A stretch of DNA of 48,757 nucleotides, from contig DHMS01000035.1 in NCBI GenBank assembly GCA_002405915.1, positions 40,066 through 88,822 of the forward strand. The letters run 5' to 3'. The stretch is from Christensenella sp. UBA4636 (GTDB lineage: Bacteria; Bacillota; Clostridia; Christensenellales; Borkfalkiaceae). The position numbers and the translations under genes were made by a program. The first letter of the stretch is position 1. The number at the start of each line of letters is the position of its first letter. The notes under the pieces were generated by a model, which was given only the letters and a program-made list of their open reading frames with translations, searched no databases and was not told the DNA's origin. Of the stretch, positions 33,573-41,464 are shown one piece after another.

Positions 33573-33604
33573 CGCAAAAGGCGGCTTCTTTTTTAGAAAC
33601 CGCC
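33573..33604 (-). terminator. terminator between late promoter region and late genes
   Basis: Minus strand hairpin GGCGGTTTCT/AGAAGCCGCC (stem arms at 33595-33604 and 33580-33589) inside an outer AACGCA/TGCGTT pairing, then TTTT. It lies downstream of the promoter-like segment at 33665-33705. Confidence 0.65.
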
Positions 33605-33664
33605 ATGCGTTTGATAAGGGGAAAAATAGTAAAATCGAAGAGTGAATGGGTTCTACCTACACTT

Positions 33665-33705
33665 TCAATGATACCATTCTATCACAAAAAACGTATCACG
33701 GCGTA
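33665..33705 (-). promoter_or_regulatory. late promoter/operator region with GTATCA sites
   Basis: Plus strand GTATCACGGCGTATCA (33691-33706, two direct GTATCA half-sites 10 bp apart) and TGATAC at 33671. On the minus strand GATAGAAT serves as a possible -10 without a good -35, as expected for an activator-dependent promoter next to an ArpU-like gene. Confidence 0.4.
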
Positions 33706-33708
33706 TCA

Positions 33709-34131
33709 TTATTCAATTTTTTCAGAAATTTTTTGCAAAGCCGACTTCAAACGCCTATTTCCCGTAGCTACGGATATGAACATTTGTTGCGTCGTTTCCG
33801 CTATCGTTTTCATATTCATATACCGTTCCACTACCACCTCACGCTCCTCGTCGGTAAGGCTGTCTAACGCCGCCGCTATTCGGTCTTCTATATCGAGGTA
33901 TTCGCCGACGAGCTTTTCGAGCCGTTCTTTTGCTTCTAAAAGCCGCATAACCGCCCGCTCCGTCGGACTGTCGAGCGCAGAGCTTTTCACGCCCTCCGCC
34001 TCGTATGAAGCCGTCAAACCTATTGACGTTATCGTTTCGCTTAACAGTTGAACGCGACCAAGCGCAGACAGATATTGCCTACGCTTGCTTCTAAGGTCTT
34101 TCAATAGTTGCTTCGTATCGTCCAACTTCAT
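33709..34131 (-). CDS. ArpU/RinA-like late transcription regulator
   Basis: 140 residues. N-terminal coiled coil (TKQLLKDLRSKRRQYLSAL), then a sigma-70 region-4-like HTH (SLTDEEREVVVERYMNMKT, IAETTQQMFISVATGNRRLK). Such factors switch on late genes from the position just upstream of terminase, as here. ATG at 34131 follows GAGGC. Last gene of the early operon. Confidence 0.75.
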   Translation of the reverse strand: MKLDDTKQLLKDLRSKRRQYLSALGRVQLLSETITSIGLTASYEAEGVKSSALDSPTERAVMRLLEAKERLEKLVGEYLDIEDRIAAALDSLTDEEREVVVERYMNMKTIAETTQQMFISVATGNRRLKSALQKISEKIE

Positions 34132-34132
34132 A

Positions 34133-34381
34133 TCAAGCCTCTTCGTGTTCGTGGAGCTTTTCCGCGCGCGCCGCCCAAGTTTCGACTTCGCCCGTAGGGA
34201 TAAACTCATTGACTGCACAGAACGCCGCGAATACCGCTACGTCCGCTTGCTCGTTCGGAAGCTCTTTTTGTAGGCTCAATAGGAACCTTGAGAAAAGGTC
34301 GTATACTTCGCCCGGGAGCTTGTCCGACTTCGTCGCTATCGTCGTTTTTATCTTGCCCTCTTTTAGTCTTATTTCAATCAT
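34133..34381 (-). CDS. small phage protein, unknown
   Basis: 82 residues, IEIRLKEGKIKTTIATKSDK at the start, helical C-terminus. No family recognised. Start overlaps the stop of the preceding 57-residue gene by 4 nt and the next gene begins 1 nt after its stop, so it is a real operon member. Confidence 0.6.
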   Translation of the reverse strand: MIEIRLKEGKIKTTIATKSDKLPGEVYDLFSRFLLSLQKELPNEQADVAVFAAFCAVNEFIPTGEVETWAARAEKLHEHEEA

Positions 34382-34551
34382 TTTTCACCTCTATGTATCA
34401 CTTCGTGTATTTTGTCTACTATGTCGTAGGCTTCGTGAGAACCTATCCCCGACTTGCTTCCGCGCTTCCAACGGTCTTGCACGCCCTCTACAAGCTGTTG
34501 TAATAGGACGTTCGCCTCGCTCATCTGCTCAATTGTCAATTGTCGTTCCAT
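34378..34551 (-). CDS. small phage protein (57 aa)
   Basis: Frame from ATG 34551 to TGA 34378-34380: MERQLTIEQMSEANVLLQQL, then VEGVQDRWKRGS and DIVDKIHEVIHRGEK. Helical, soluble. Overlaps the end of the lipoprotein gene by 23 nt and the start of the next gene by 4 nt. It fills the gap precisely, hence probably real. Function unknown. Confidence 0.6.
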   Translation of the reverse strand: MERQLTIEQMSEANVLLQQLVEGVQDRWKRGSKSGIGSHEAYDIVDKIHEVIHRGEK

Positions 34552-34855
34552 TCGTCGCCTCTATTATTGCAATTATACCGCCCACGTAGTACCTCGTTTC
34601 CCCGTTTCTGCGAACGGTGAGAACGTATGAGGACTGATAGGCTTCAAGCGTGTATTCGCTCCTTAGGCACTTCGTACCCCACACAAGCCGCCCCTCGTCC
34701 GTGTATATGTAAATTTCCACGGTCGTGTCGCCGCTCCCGCCGTAAACATTCTTGTCTACGGCTTTGGTTATCGAGCTACACCCGCTGCACCCGGCAAGGC
34801 AAGCTACGCATAAAAGCGTAAGCGTTACAAGTATTGCTAAAATTTTCTTTTTCAT
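34529..34855 (-). CDS. phage-encoded lipoprotein
   Basis: 108 residues. Signal peptide KKKILAILVTLTLLCVACLA with lipobox LAGC at about residues 20-23, then a beta-rich domain (VEIYIYTDEGRLVWGTKC, SSYVLTVRRNGETRYYVGG). Exported and anchored to the outer face of the membrane; phage lipoproteins in this type of position can block superinfection, but no such motif can be named here. Confidence 0.75.
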   Translation of the reverse strand: MKKKILAILVTLTLLCVACLAGCSGCSSITKAVDKNVYGGSGDTTVEIYIYTDEGRLVWGTKCLRSEYTLEAYQSSYVLTVRRNGETRYYVGGIIAIIEATNGTTIDN

Positions 34856-34861
34856 TTTCGT

Positions 34862-35029
34862 TTACCTCTTTTTATAAATTTTCTTATGCGCATATATCGC
34901 GCTCATTTGCTCTAAAAGCCTCTCTGCCCTTGCTCTCTCGCACTCGGCTTTGAAAGCAAGATACTTACTACATTCGGCGTGTTTTGCGCCGCACCCCTTG
35001 TCGGGGCAATCTTTGCACGGTGGTGTCAT
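34862..35029 (-). CDS. small Cys-rich phage protein
   Basis: 55 residues: TPPCKDCPDKGCGAKHAEC (four or five zinc-ligand-like cysteines/histidine), then a basic helix. ATG at 35029 overlaps the stop of the PAPS-reductase-like gene (ATGA) and has GAGGT before it. A common type of phage early protein; function unknown. Confidence 0.65.
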   Translation of the reverse strand: MTPPCKDCPDKGCGAKHAECSKYLAFKAECERARAERLLEQMSAIYAHKKIYKKR

Positions 35030-35913
35030 TCTGCTACCTCGCAATCTTCGTTTTGAAGCCACCATTCAAAAAAGGTTTTGTATTTGCCGTTTGAGTTTTT
35101 CTTCCAACTATCATTTGGCATTTCCCTTTCAATCTTGTCGGCAAGCTTTTTATATAGTGCTTTGTATTTCGGATATGCTTTAAACTCTTCAATTCTATGC
35201 TTGCCCGCCATCGGGCAACCGATACAACCTATTCTTGTAAAACCTTTGTCGTACAATGGGTTATACTCTATTTTGTTTTCGTATATGTACTGCCAAACTT
35301 CCTCTTCCGTCCAATAAGCAATCGGGTTGACGATGAAGTATTTGTTTGTATAGCACGCACTCGTCTGCTTAACTTCGTCCGCTTTGTCAAAGTGGAACTT
35401 TTTAAAAGTCTTGCCAAAACTCTCGGTGTTTCTTGTTTCAATACTGTCACGGTTGTTTGCCCTCTTTGAGCTTTCTGTCTTGCGAACGCCGAAAGAATGC
35501 GTAGAGTATTTTAGCTCGGGAATATCGTTGCGTTCTTTTAACTCGGCACAACAAAAGCGTTGTAATCTCGTAGGGAGCATTTTCTTTTCGTCGCACAACG
35601 CCCAAAACGATTTTTTCGGGTAATAAATTCTACAATCTATACCTTGTTCACGCCATTGCTTAAACTTCTTGCGAATAAAATAAACCGTTTCGGGCGCGTC
35701 TAAACCCGTGTGATTATGTATAACAATAAACTTAACGCCGCTTTTAACAAACAAGTCTACAAGCACCTCACTATCCTTGCCACCGCTATATCCGACTACA
35801 TATCCGAGCGGGTTTCGTTCAAGACTTACGCTCTCAAAAGATTTAATGAGCCGTATTGCAAGAGCCTCTTTCGTTTCATCGGTTCCGTCGAAAATTGAAA
35901 GTTGTTTTTTCAT
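35026..35913 (-). CDS. PAPS reductase/DndC-like PP-loop protein
   Basis: 295 residues. PP-loop SGGKDSEVL near residue 45 binds and adenylates or cleaves a nucleotide. Cysteines in RLQRFCCAELKE (about 120) and GCIGCPMAGKHRIEE (about 235) could hold an iron-sulfur cluster. Phage members of this superfamily are annotated as PAPS reductase, sulfurtransferase or DndC-like. No dnd or ssp partner genes are nearby, so the substrate is unknown; nucleic-acid thiolation or sulfur metabolism during infection are possibilities. Confidence 0.75.
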   Translation of the reverse strand: MKKQLSIFDGTDETKEALAIRLIKSFESVSLERNPLGYVVGYSGGKDSEVLVDLFVKSGVKFIVIHNHTGLDAPETVYFIRKKFKQWREQGIDCRIYYPKKSFWALCDEKKMLPTRLQRFCCAELKERNDIPELKYSTHSFGVRKTESSKRANNRDSIETRNTESFGKTFKKFHFDKADEVKQTSACYTNKYFIVNPIAYWTEEEVWQYIYENKIEYNPLYDKGFTRIGCIGCPMAGKHRIEEFKAYPKYKALYKKLADKIEREMPNDSWKKNSNGKYKTFFEWWLQNEDCEVAE

Positions 35914-36374
35914 TCTTTCACCTCGTACTCCTTTAAAAGTTCGTCAATACACTCAATAGGCACCGCCACCCTAAGGTCGCCGTCACCGCCGTTGTCGTAA
36001 ACGGTTCTCTTGCTTTTTAACTTCTCGGCAAACTCTTTGACGATTTGTTCTTTCTCTGCTTTTAGTTTTCCGACCTCAACCGCCGTCTTCACAATAAAAG
36101 CCTCGTGTTCTGCAAGTTCCTTTTTGAGTTCGGCTGTTAAAAGCCCAATTCGCTCTTCCCGCTCAGCTCGCTCTTCGTTGTATGCTTTCATCTCTTCGTA
36201 CCGCTCTTCGGGCGTTAAGATTACGACTCCACGCGGGACTGCTCTAAGCTCGCCGCTCTCAATTTCGTCTTCAAGCTTTGCAAGGCGGTTTATTAGAACT
36301 TGTATTGTTATGTTGCTTCTGACGGTCGGCTCACCGTCGCCCCGTTTTACGGTCAATCTCTTGTAATCTGTCAT
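35910..36374 (-). CDS. phage coiled-coil protein, unknown
   Basis: 154 residues. TDYKRLTVKRGDGEPTVRS at the N-terminus, INRLAKLEDEIESGEL, a long charged coiled coil and the C-terminus GGDGDLRVAVPIECIDEL. ATG at 36374 follows AGGGAG and overlaps the stop of the methyltransferase-like gene (ATGA). Helical early proteins of this type (LAKLEDKIE motif) are common in clostridial phages without known function. Confidence 0.6.
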   Translation of the reverse strand: MTDYKRLTVKRGDGEPTVRSNITIQVLINRLAKLEDEIESGELRAVPRGVVILTPEERYEEMKAYNEERAEREERIGLLTAELKKELAEHEAFIVKTAVEVGKLKAEKEQIVKEFAEKLKSKRTVYDNGGDGDLRVAVPIECIDELLKEYEVKE

Positions 36375-37045
36375 AATAAAAACTCCCTTATAAATCTGTT
36401 TGCGTATTCGGGCGTTATCATCGAACGCTCTACTTTGTTGCTGCAATATTCAATCGTTTTGTATTCTTTGTGAATAATCTGCGGTTCGAATATCACGTTG
36501 TACGACGGCTTGCAGTTTATAAACCAATACTGCGTAGGTTTCTTAAACTTATCGCCTCTCAAAGTCCTATCATTGTCTACAAAAGCGGACTTCAAACTCC
36601 AATATTTTACGAGGTAATGTTGCAACGAATACGGGTTCTCGATTACAAGTTTCAAGTTGCGTCGCAAACAGACAATCGCAAGCTTTGTAACCATTTCGTA
36701 AAGATACGATAATTCACAGTGCAAGCGCAAATTGTATTCCAATTTTTCCAAATCGGTTTTGTTCATACAACCGCGACCTTCACCTCTAAATTCTAAACCA
36801 ATTTGGTTTTCAAACCTCGTACACGGGAAGAACGCTACAATCAAGTCCGAAAGCAAAATATCATCGAAGATACTTTCTACGCCGTCATACGCCCTTGTTA
36901 TCTCCTCGAAGAGGTCTATGACGTGGTCGGTCTCGCCAAAGTCATTGAGAATGTCGTAATCTTCCGCCGCTATCCCAAGCTTTTGGAATTCTTTTTTGAA
37001 AGTGCCACTCTGCTCAAAAAAGCAATGAGCTTTCGATATCACCAT
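36371..37045 (-). CDS. phage DNA cytosine methyltransferase-like protein
   Basis: 224 residues. FEQSGTFKKEF near residue 9 resembles the SAM-binding motif of C5-cytosine methyltransferases, IVAFFPCTRFENQI near 88 holds the PC catalytic block, and LVIENPYSLQHYL near 155 the ENV-like block. Shorter than true Dcm enzymes and lacking a clear QRR block (QYWF stands there), so substrate or activity may differ. No restriction enzyme accompanies it; protection against host restriction is the likely role if active. Confidence 0.55.
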   Translation of the reverse strand: MVISKAHCFFEQSGTFKKEFQKLGIAAEDYDILNDFGETDHVIDLFEEITRAYDGVESIFDDILLSDLIVAFFPCTRFENQIGLEFRGEGRGCMNKTDLEKLEYNLRLHCELSYLYEMVTKLAIVCLRRNLKLVIENPYSLQHYLVKYWSLKSAFVDNDRTLRGDKFKKPTQYWFINCKPSYNVIFEPQIIHKEYKTIEYCSNKVERSMITPEYANRFIREFLL

Positions 37046-37539
37046 TTCCTCACCTCTCTGTTAAACTCTTCCTCAAAGTATTCATTAAGGAACGGGTCGA
37101 GCTTGTCGAGCGTTTCGCTCCAAAGGTCGTTCTCTTTTAAGAACTTGTCCACTGCCTCGCGGCTCTCGGGCTTGACGAACTTGTCAAGTATTACTTGCAT
37201 TGCTTCATGTTCCATCACTTTCATGAGGAACTCTTCGCCGTCGTGTTCGAACACAAAGTCGATTGTGATTTCGTGTTTGAAAGGTCTTACTTTGTATCTC
37301 ATTTTTTTTACCTCTTGAACTGTTTCTTTACTATTAAGCATTTGTTGCATTATTTCTAACCTTGTGTCGCAAATTTTGAGTTTGCCCTCTAACTCCATTA
37401 TTAGCCCGGCTATGTACACAGAGTTTCTTTTTTCTTGCCTTTGCATATCGTCGATTTCGTTTGTTTTAGAAGATAAAATCGTGCAGCCAACGTTAACAAC
37501 GCAAAGAATTATAATCACTATTAAACACGCTATTTCCAT
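37039..37539 (-). CDS. membrane-anchored phage protein, possible internal start
   Basis: 166 residues. N-terminal membrane helix (ACLIVIIILCVVNVGC), coiled-coil middle, then a soluble domain from residue 80 (MRYKVRPFKHEITIDFVFE). In front of Met80 (37302) stands AGAGGTAAAAAAA, identical in style to the ribosome sites of neighbouring genes, so a shorter soluble product from 37302 may also be made. Function unknown. Confidence 0.6.
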   Translation of the reverse strand: MEIACLIVIIILCVVNVGCTILSSKTNEIDDMQRQEKRNSVYIAGLIMELEGKLKICDTRLEIMQQMLNSKETVQEVKKMRYKVRPFKHEITIDFVFEHDGEEFLMKVMEHEAMQVILDKFVKPESREAVDKFLKENDLWSETLDKLDPFLNEYFEEEFNREVRKW

Positions 37540-37596
37540 TTATTTTACCTCAACGGGATTACCGCCTACAAGTTTGTAAAAAGTGTCTGCTTTCAT
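37540..37596 (-). CDS. possible 18-residue peptide
   Basis: MKADTFYKLVGGNPVEVK from ATG 37596 behind AGAGGT; its stop touches the start of the next gene. Tightly packed between real genes. Could be a true micropeptide or a leader for translational coupling. Confidence 0.4.
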   Translation of the reverse strand: MKADTFYKLVGGNPVEVK

Positions 37597-37600
37597 TTTT

Positions 37601-38050
37601 TTACCTCTTACTTTCGATTTTTTTGTTTTCAGCCGTTAGCCGTAAGTTTTGACTTTTTATCAGCTCCACAAGCGGAGCCTCGTATCTGCCCGACCGCACA
37701 CGCGAAGTAGCTTTTTCTATCGTTTCAAGCGTTTTCACCGTGCTTTCGTCGAGCCTCTGCTCGGGTATTCCCCATTCGCCGAAGCTATCCTCATGCATTC
37801 CTAATAGCATAGTCGCATTCGCCCACAACGAGAGAAACTGCTCGTTAACTTCCGCTATCGTCGGCGGAAAGGTTGACTTGCTTATCAACTGCTCTACTGC
37901 AAGCGATACGACCGAATAAGGCATATTCGCGAACTGTGAAGCCCAAAGCTCCGCCATTGCGCTTGCCATATCTTCGTCAAGCCCGCGGTAACTGCTCGGA
38001 TAAGCTACCCTTAAAACCGCTAATATCTTTAAAGCTTCTTGCCTCGTCAT
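37601..38050 (-). CDS. helicase loader, phage G39P-like
   Basis: 149 residues. N-terminal RQEALKILAVLRVAYPSSYR with LAVEQLISKSTFPPTIAEV near 55-80 is the pattern of SPP1 G39P-type loader/inhibitor proteins. No replicative helicase is seen in the prophage, so it probably loads the host DnaC/DnaB-type helicase. Start overlaps the initiator stop (ATGA). Confidence 0.75.
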   Translation of the reverse strand: MTRQEALKILAVLRVAYPSSYRGLDEDMASAMAELWASQFANMPYSVVSLAVEQLISKSTFPPTIAEVNEQFLSLWANATMLLGMHEDSFGEWGIPEQRLDESTVKTLETIEKATSRVRSGRYEAPLVELIKSQNLRLTAENKKIESKR

Positions 38051-38823
38051 ACGCCGCCCTCGCTTTTAAGAAGATTAAGAAACGGGTTGCCCGTAGGCTT
38101 AGCCCGGGGAGAGCTTGTCCTCGCCGAACTCCATTTAGAAGCTACGGCTCGCCAATCTTTTATAGGCTGTCCGTCTATCTTCCACCCCTTAGCCGTGTAG
38201 TAGTCGATAAAGCGTTTTGCGTCTATCCTAACGTTGATTTCGTCCGCATAAGCGTTGACTTCATCTATTGTAGGGGCGCGCCCATATCCCTCTCCATATT
38301 CTTCTTTACTCTTCTCTATTCTTATTGGCTGCATTTCTTCCGAATAAATCGGCATTTCTTCCGAAGAAATAGCCTTTTCTTCCGAATAAATCGGTTTTTT
38401 CTCCGCGTTTATAAAGTCCTCGCCTAAAAGACAGAACTTTTCCATTTTTATAACGCGCTTGGCTGCGCGGCACATTGCTATGTAGGTCTCTTGTATAGAT
38501 ACACTCGTAATCACACCTTTCGCGATATAATCCTCATCTAACATACCATTCTTCGCTAAATAGTTGATACTGTCAGTTATCCGACCCGCCACGTGTGCGA
38601 CGTTACCGTTCGCTACAGCTTCGGCTATATCGTACGACAGCTGCTCAATGCTTGAAAACTGCATGTAGTAGCCGTCGTTCCCATAGATATAGCAAAGAAG
38701 ATATAGATACGTCGATACCCCAATCGCTCCGTGCAACCGTCTGAGAGACTTTATTTTCTTGTTTGAGAAAAAACTCGTTTCAAGTCGGAAGAAATCGAAA
38801 TTTACTTTTTCCGTTCTTCCCAT
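38047..38823 (-). CDS. replication initiator, DUF4373/Lin1244-type N-domain
   Basis: 258 residues. The N-domain (FDFFRLETSFFSNKKIKSLR, then YLLCYIYGNDGYYMQF) is that of phage replication initiators with winged-helix folds. Residues about 140-162 are three imperfect 7-residue repeats (IYSEEKA, ISSEEMP, IYSEEMQ) encoded by three 21-bp DNA repeats, candidate iterons. The C-terminal part (FIDYYTAKGWKIDGQPIKDW) is shared with DnaD-like replication proteins. Confidence 0.8.
   Translation of the reverse strand: MGRTEKVNFDFFRLETSFFSNKKIKSLRRLHGAIGVSTYLYLLCYIYGNDGYYMQFSSIEQLSYDIAEAVANGNVAHVAGRITDSINYLAKNGMLDEDYIAKGVITSVSIQETYIAMCRAAKRVIKMEKFCLLGEDFINAEKKPIYSEEKAISSEEMPIYSEEMQPIRIEKSKEEYGEGYGRAPTIDEVNAYADEINVRIDAKRFIDYYTAKGWKIDGQPIKDWRAVASKWSSARTSSPRAKPTGNPFLNLLKSEGGV
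38334..38396. repeat. three 21-bp iterons in initiator gene, candidate phage origin
   Basis: Direct repeats at 38334-38354, 38355-38375 and 38376-38396 beginning TTTCTTCCGAA, period exactly 21 bp. Copies 1 and 3 are identical over 19 bases. An iteron cluster inside the initiator gene parallels the lambda O arrangement. Confidence 0.55.
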
Positions 38824-38838
38824 TTTTCCGCCTCGCTA

Positions 38839-39231
38839 TTAGAACGGCCAACCGTCGTCCTCGTCTGCTTCGGTAAGTCTTGCTTTCGGTTCCGCTTTCG
38901 GTTGGTCTTCCGACCTCGGAGTTAAGAACTCCGCCTCTTCCGCGATAATCTCCGTTACGTACCGTTTAATGCCGTCCTTATCCGTGTAAGAACGGTTTTG
39001 CAACGTTCCTACTATCGCGACCTTTTTGCCCTTTGCAAGGTATCTTCCGCACGTTTCCGCAAGCTTTCTCCAAGCTACTATGTTAAAGAAGTCCGTCACG
39101 ACCTCGCCGTTGTCGTCTTTGTAGTTTCTGTTTACCGCTACCGCGAACTTGCAGACGGTCACGCCCGTAGGCGTTTCCGCGATTTCGGGGTCGCGGGTCA
39201 AATTCCCGATAATCATTACTTTATTGAGCAT
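38839..39231 (-). CDS. ssb: single-stranded DNA-binding protein
   Basis: 130 residues. OB fold with LNKVMIIGNLTRDPEI, FAVAVNRNYKDDNGE, DFFNIVAWRKLAETCGRYLA and KKVAIVGTLQNRSYTDKDG; acidic tip DEDDGWPF, a variant of the usual DDIPF that recruits repair and replication partners. AAGGAG ribosome site. Confidence 0.95.
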   Translation of the reverse strand: MLNKVMIIGNLTRDPEIAETPTGVTVCKFAVAVNRNYKDDNGEVVTDFFNIVAWRKLAETCGRYLAKGKKVAIVGTLQNRSYTDKDGIKRYVTEIIAEEAEFLTPRSEDQPKAEPKARLTEADEDDGWPF

Positions 39232-39256
39232 TTTTTAATAGTCTCCTTGTTCATAG

Positions 39257-39916
39257 TTATTTTCCTTTTAATTTATAGATTTTGCAAAGCGTTTTGTCTA
39301 TCTCTATACCCTCGCAAAGGTGGTACATTTCGATAAACGCTTTATCTCCGCGCGTGTGCGCTTCGGTGTGGTGTTCCCGGCATAAGGGCAACGCTCTCAT
39401 TCCGAGGTGAACTATTTCCGTTCTGTCGCGCCCCATTCCTACCGCGTCAACGTGGTGTAGGTCGGCTTTCTTGCCGCATATACAACACTTTTTATTGATT
39501 AAGCAGTGGTATACGTAGTCGTTTACGTCGTCTACGTACTCTAAAAGCGGTCTTTTAACGGGTACGTCGTTCTCGATAATGAACTTTATTAAAAACCGTT
39601 GAAAGCTCGCCACAAGGCTCATCGGCGCGTCCGATAAACTGAATATTTTGTCGCCTAAGTCTTGTATGTTCTCCGCCATAAACTGCATTTTAAAAAGTTC
39701 TTTCAAATCTTGTGCGGGTTGCCCGCTCCATTCGGATACGGAATTGATAAGCGCATAGCACATTCGCCTTTGCTCGCCGCTTAGCGGTCTGCCGTCTATA
39801 ATCTGCACGTACGCTTCCTTTGCCTTACGGTGTATCGCAAGGTCGGTTATGTCACCGAGCCTTACGAACCACCCTTTCTCGTCCGCGTCAAGCGGGTACT
39901 TGTTGACTTCCGCCAT
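39257..39916 (-). CDS. putative HNHc nuclease
   Basis: 219 residues. The phage family known as putative HNHc nuclease: PLSGEQRRMCYALINSVSEW near residue 45 and the zinc/HNH part CCICGKKADLHHVDAVGMGR near 145 followed by CREHHTEAHTRGD near 180. Usually in recombination modules beside annealing proteins, as here. Confidence 0.8.
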   Translation of the reverse strand: MAEVNKYPLDADEKGWFVRLGDITDLAIHRKAKEAYVQIIDGRPLSGEQRRMCYALINSVSEWSGQPAQDLKELFKMQFMAENIQDLGDKIFSLSDAPMSLVASFQRFLIKFIIENDVPVKRPLLEYVDDVNDYVYHCLINKKCCICGKKADLHHVDAVGMGRDRTEIVHLGMRALPLCREHHTEAHTRGDKAFIEMYHLCEGIEIDKTLCKIYKLKGK

Positions 39917-40568
39917 TTGCCGACACCTTTTTCTCTGCTTTTTCTTTTATAATCTTCCAATCTGCTTCCGCCATTTCTTCGAAAGTCAGCTTGTCGTCCT
40001 CGTATGCGCCGCGAACGTATTTGAGTATGCCCTCAACCTTTTGCTTGTCGCCGTTGCAAATCTTCAATAGCTCGTCATAGCGGCTTTTATCGCCCGTTCT
40101 TGGCTTGTTTTTGCCGCCCGTCGGTTGCTCTTCGTCCTCGGCGTATTTCGTGTCGTTTTCGCCCCAATAAATGTTCGCGCCCGCACCGAGTAATTTTGCC
40201 GCTACGCTTATCGCGTCCGTGAATGCCATTTTAAAACATTCGTCGGAAGTGTAAAGCCCGTTCTTCTCGTTCGCCACGAATGCCGCGCCGCCTATCCCCG
40301 GTATGCCCTCGCTCCAAGTATCGGCTACCTTAACGAAAAGCTCAATCTCGCAAAACGCCGAGATTTCACCGCCCGCTCCGCTTTCAAGCCAAAACCGTTT
40401 GGGCTTCGGAACCCAACCCACGCCGCAAGGTCCGAACTGCTCCGTAAGGGCTTTTATTCGCCACATAGGGTTGATATCCGTTTTGCCTTTAAGTCTGCCC
40501 GCCTTGATAGGTCTTTGAGCCTCTTTCGGCACTTCTCGGAGTGCCTCGTAAATATCAAGATTTTCCAT
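39888..40568 (-). CDS. single-strand annealing protein, RAD52/Sak-like
   Basis: 226 residues. IYEALREVPKEAQRPIKAGR, KGKTDINPMWRIKALTEQFG, GVGWVPKPKRFWLESG and FKMAFTDAISVAAKLLGAG form the annealing core of Sak-type proteins of Firmicute phages; the latter part is a linker and a helical tail. Anneals complementary single strands during phage recombination. Neighbours SSB, HNH nuclease and the Gp157-like protein agree with this. The exact family (Sak, Sak3 or DUF1071) is uncertain. Confidence 0.65.
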   Translation of the reverse strand: MENLDIYEALREVPKEAQRPIKAGRLKGKTDINPMWRIKALTEQFGPCGVGWVPKPKRFWLESGAGGEISAFCEIELFVKVADTWSEGIPGIGGAAFVANEKNGLYTSDECFKMAFTDAISVAAKLLGAGANIYWGENDTKYAEDEEQPTGGKNKPRTGDKSRYDELLKICNGDKQKVEGILKYVRGAYEDDKLTFEEMAEADWKIIKEKAEKKVSANGGSQQVPA

Positions 40569-40582
40569 TTTTCCCTACCTCG

Positions 40583-41083
40583 TTATTTCACGTATAGCTT
40601 CGTACCCGTTTCAAGCCTTGCGCCCTCTACCGTTTCGCCGTTCTTTAAAGCTTCGGCGATTGCTTTTTTGTCGGGTTCGGGTTCCGCTTGACGTAAGTAC
40701 TTGCCGCTTTCTTTCCATTTTTCGACGAAATCGTCGTCGAGCTTTACCGACGGCGGAAGCTTTTTAAAGCCCGTGCTTCCCGCTACGCCCTCGAACTTAA
40801 CTTTGTTCGTTGCGCCGAGCGCGTAAGCTAAGCACCTCTTCCAACTTTCGACCGTCTTTTCTTTCTGCTTTGCACGCGCTACAAGCTCGTCCGCCGCTTG
40901 CTTTAAAGCCGCTTTCTCGGCTTCCGTGTTCTTTATGAGCCTTATGACGTTTTCGAGCTTTTCGTCGATATCGAGCTGTATATTATTGAACATTTCGATA
41001 TCGATTTCACCCGTCTCGGGGTTTATGTAGCTTTCTTCGTCGTTAAACGCGTCGACTACGCGGTATACTTCAAATTGTTTCAT
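40583..41083 (-). CDS. Siphovirus Gp157-like protein
   Basis: 166 residues. INPETGEIDIEMFNNIQLDI near 20, a coiled coil of about 60 residues (IRLIKNTEAEKAALKQAADE), then LPPSVKLDDDFVEKW near 115: the Gp157 pattern, found in recombination clusters of many siphophages. Function poorly known. Overlaps its upstream neighbour by 14 nt. Confidence 0.8.
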   Translation of the reverse strand: MKQFEVYRVVDAFNDEESYINPETGEIDIEMFNNIQLDIDEKLENVIRLIKNTEAEKAALKQAADELVARAKQKEKTVESWKRCLAYALGATNKVKFEGVAGSTGFKKLPPSVKLDDDFVEKWKESGKYLRQAEPEPDKKAIAEALKNGETVEGARLETGTKLYVK

Positions 41084-41459
41084 CGTTGTATCCCGCCGCC
41101 TCTATCCTCTTTTCGAGCGCGTCCGCTTGCGCTCTTAAATCTGCCACGCGTTCTCTGCCCGCTTTCTCTTTTGCTCGCTTCGCAAGCTCGTCGTTGATTT
41201 TCTCTATCTGCTCTTTGCAGAGCTTTGCCATCATCGCCTCGCCGTCGTAAGCTTTCAATAAAATATCGAGCTGTAACTTCAACATTCGTACGTCGTCAAT
41301 GTCTATCCTACAGCTACAAAGCTTAGCTATTTGCGTTTGGACTTTTTCGCTAATGCCTAAGTTCATCGTTTCTAACTTAACGTTGTACTTTTCAAGCATT
41401 TCTTCGCGGTCTTTCTTGTCATGTTCCAGCTCGATTGTTGTTTTAAATTCGTTTTCCAT
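41070..41459 (-). CDS. coiled-coil early protein, unknown
   Basis: 129 residues, almost wholly helical: TTIELEHDKKDREEMLEKYN at the start, ADLRAQADALEKRIEAAGY at the end. No known domain; possibly a partner of the Gp157-like protein with which it overlaps. Confidence 0.55.
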   Translation of the reverse strand: MENEFKTTIELEHDKKDREEMLEKYNVKLETMNLGISEKVQTQIAKLCSCRIDIDDVRMLKLQLDILLKAYDGEAMMAKLCKEQIEKINDELAKRAKEKAGRERVADLRAQADALEKRIEAAGYNDETI

Positions 41460-41464
41460 TTTTC

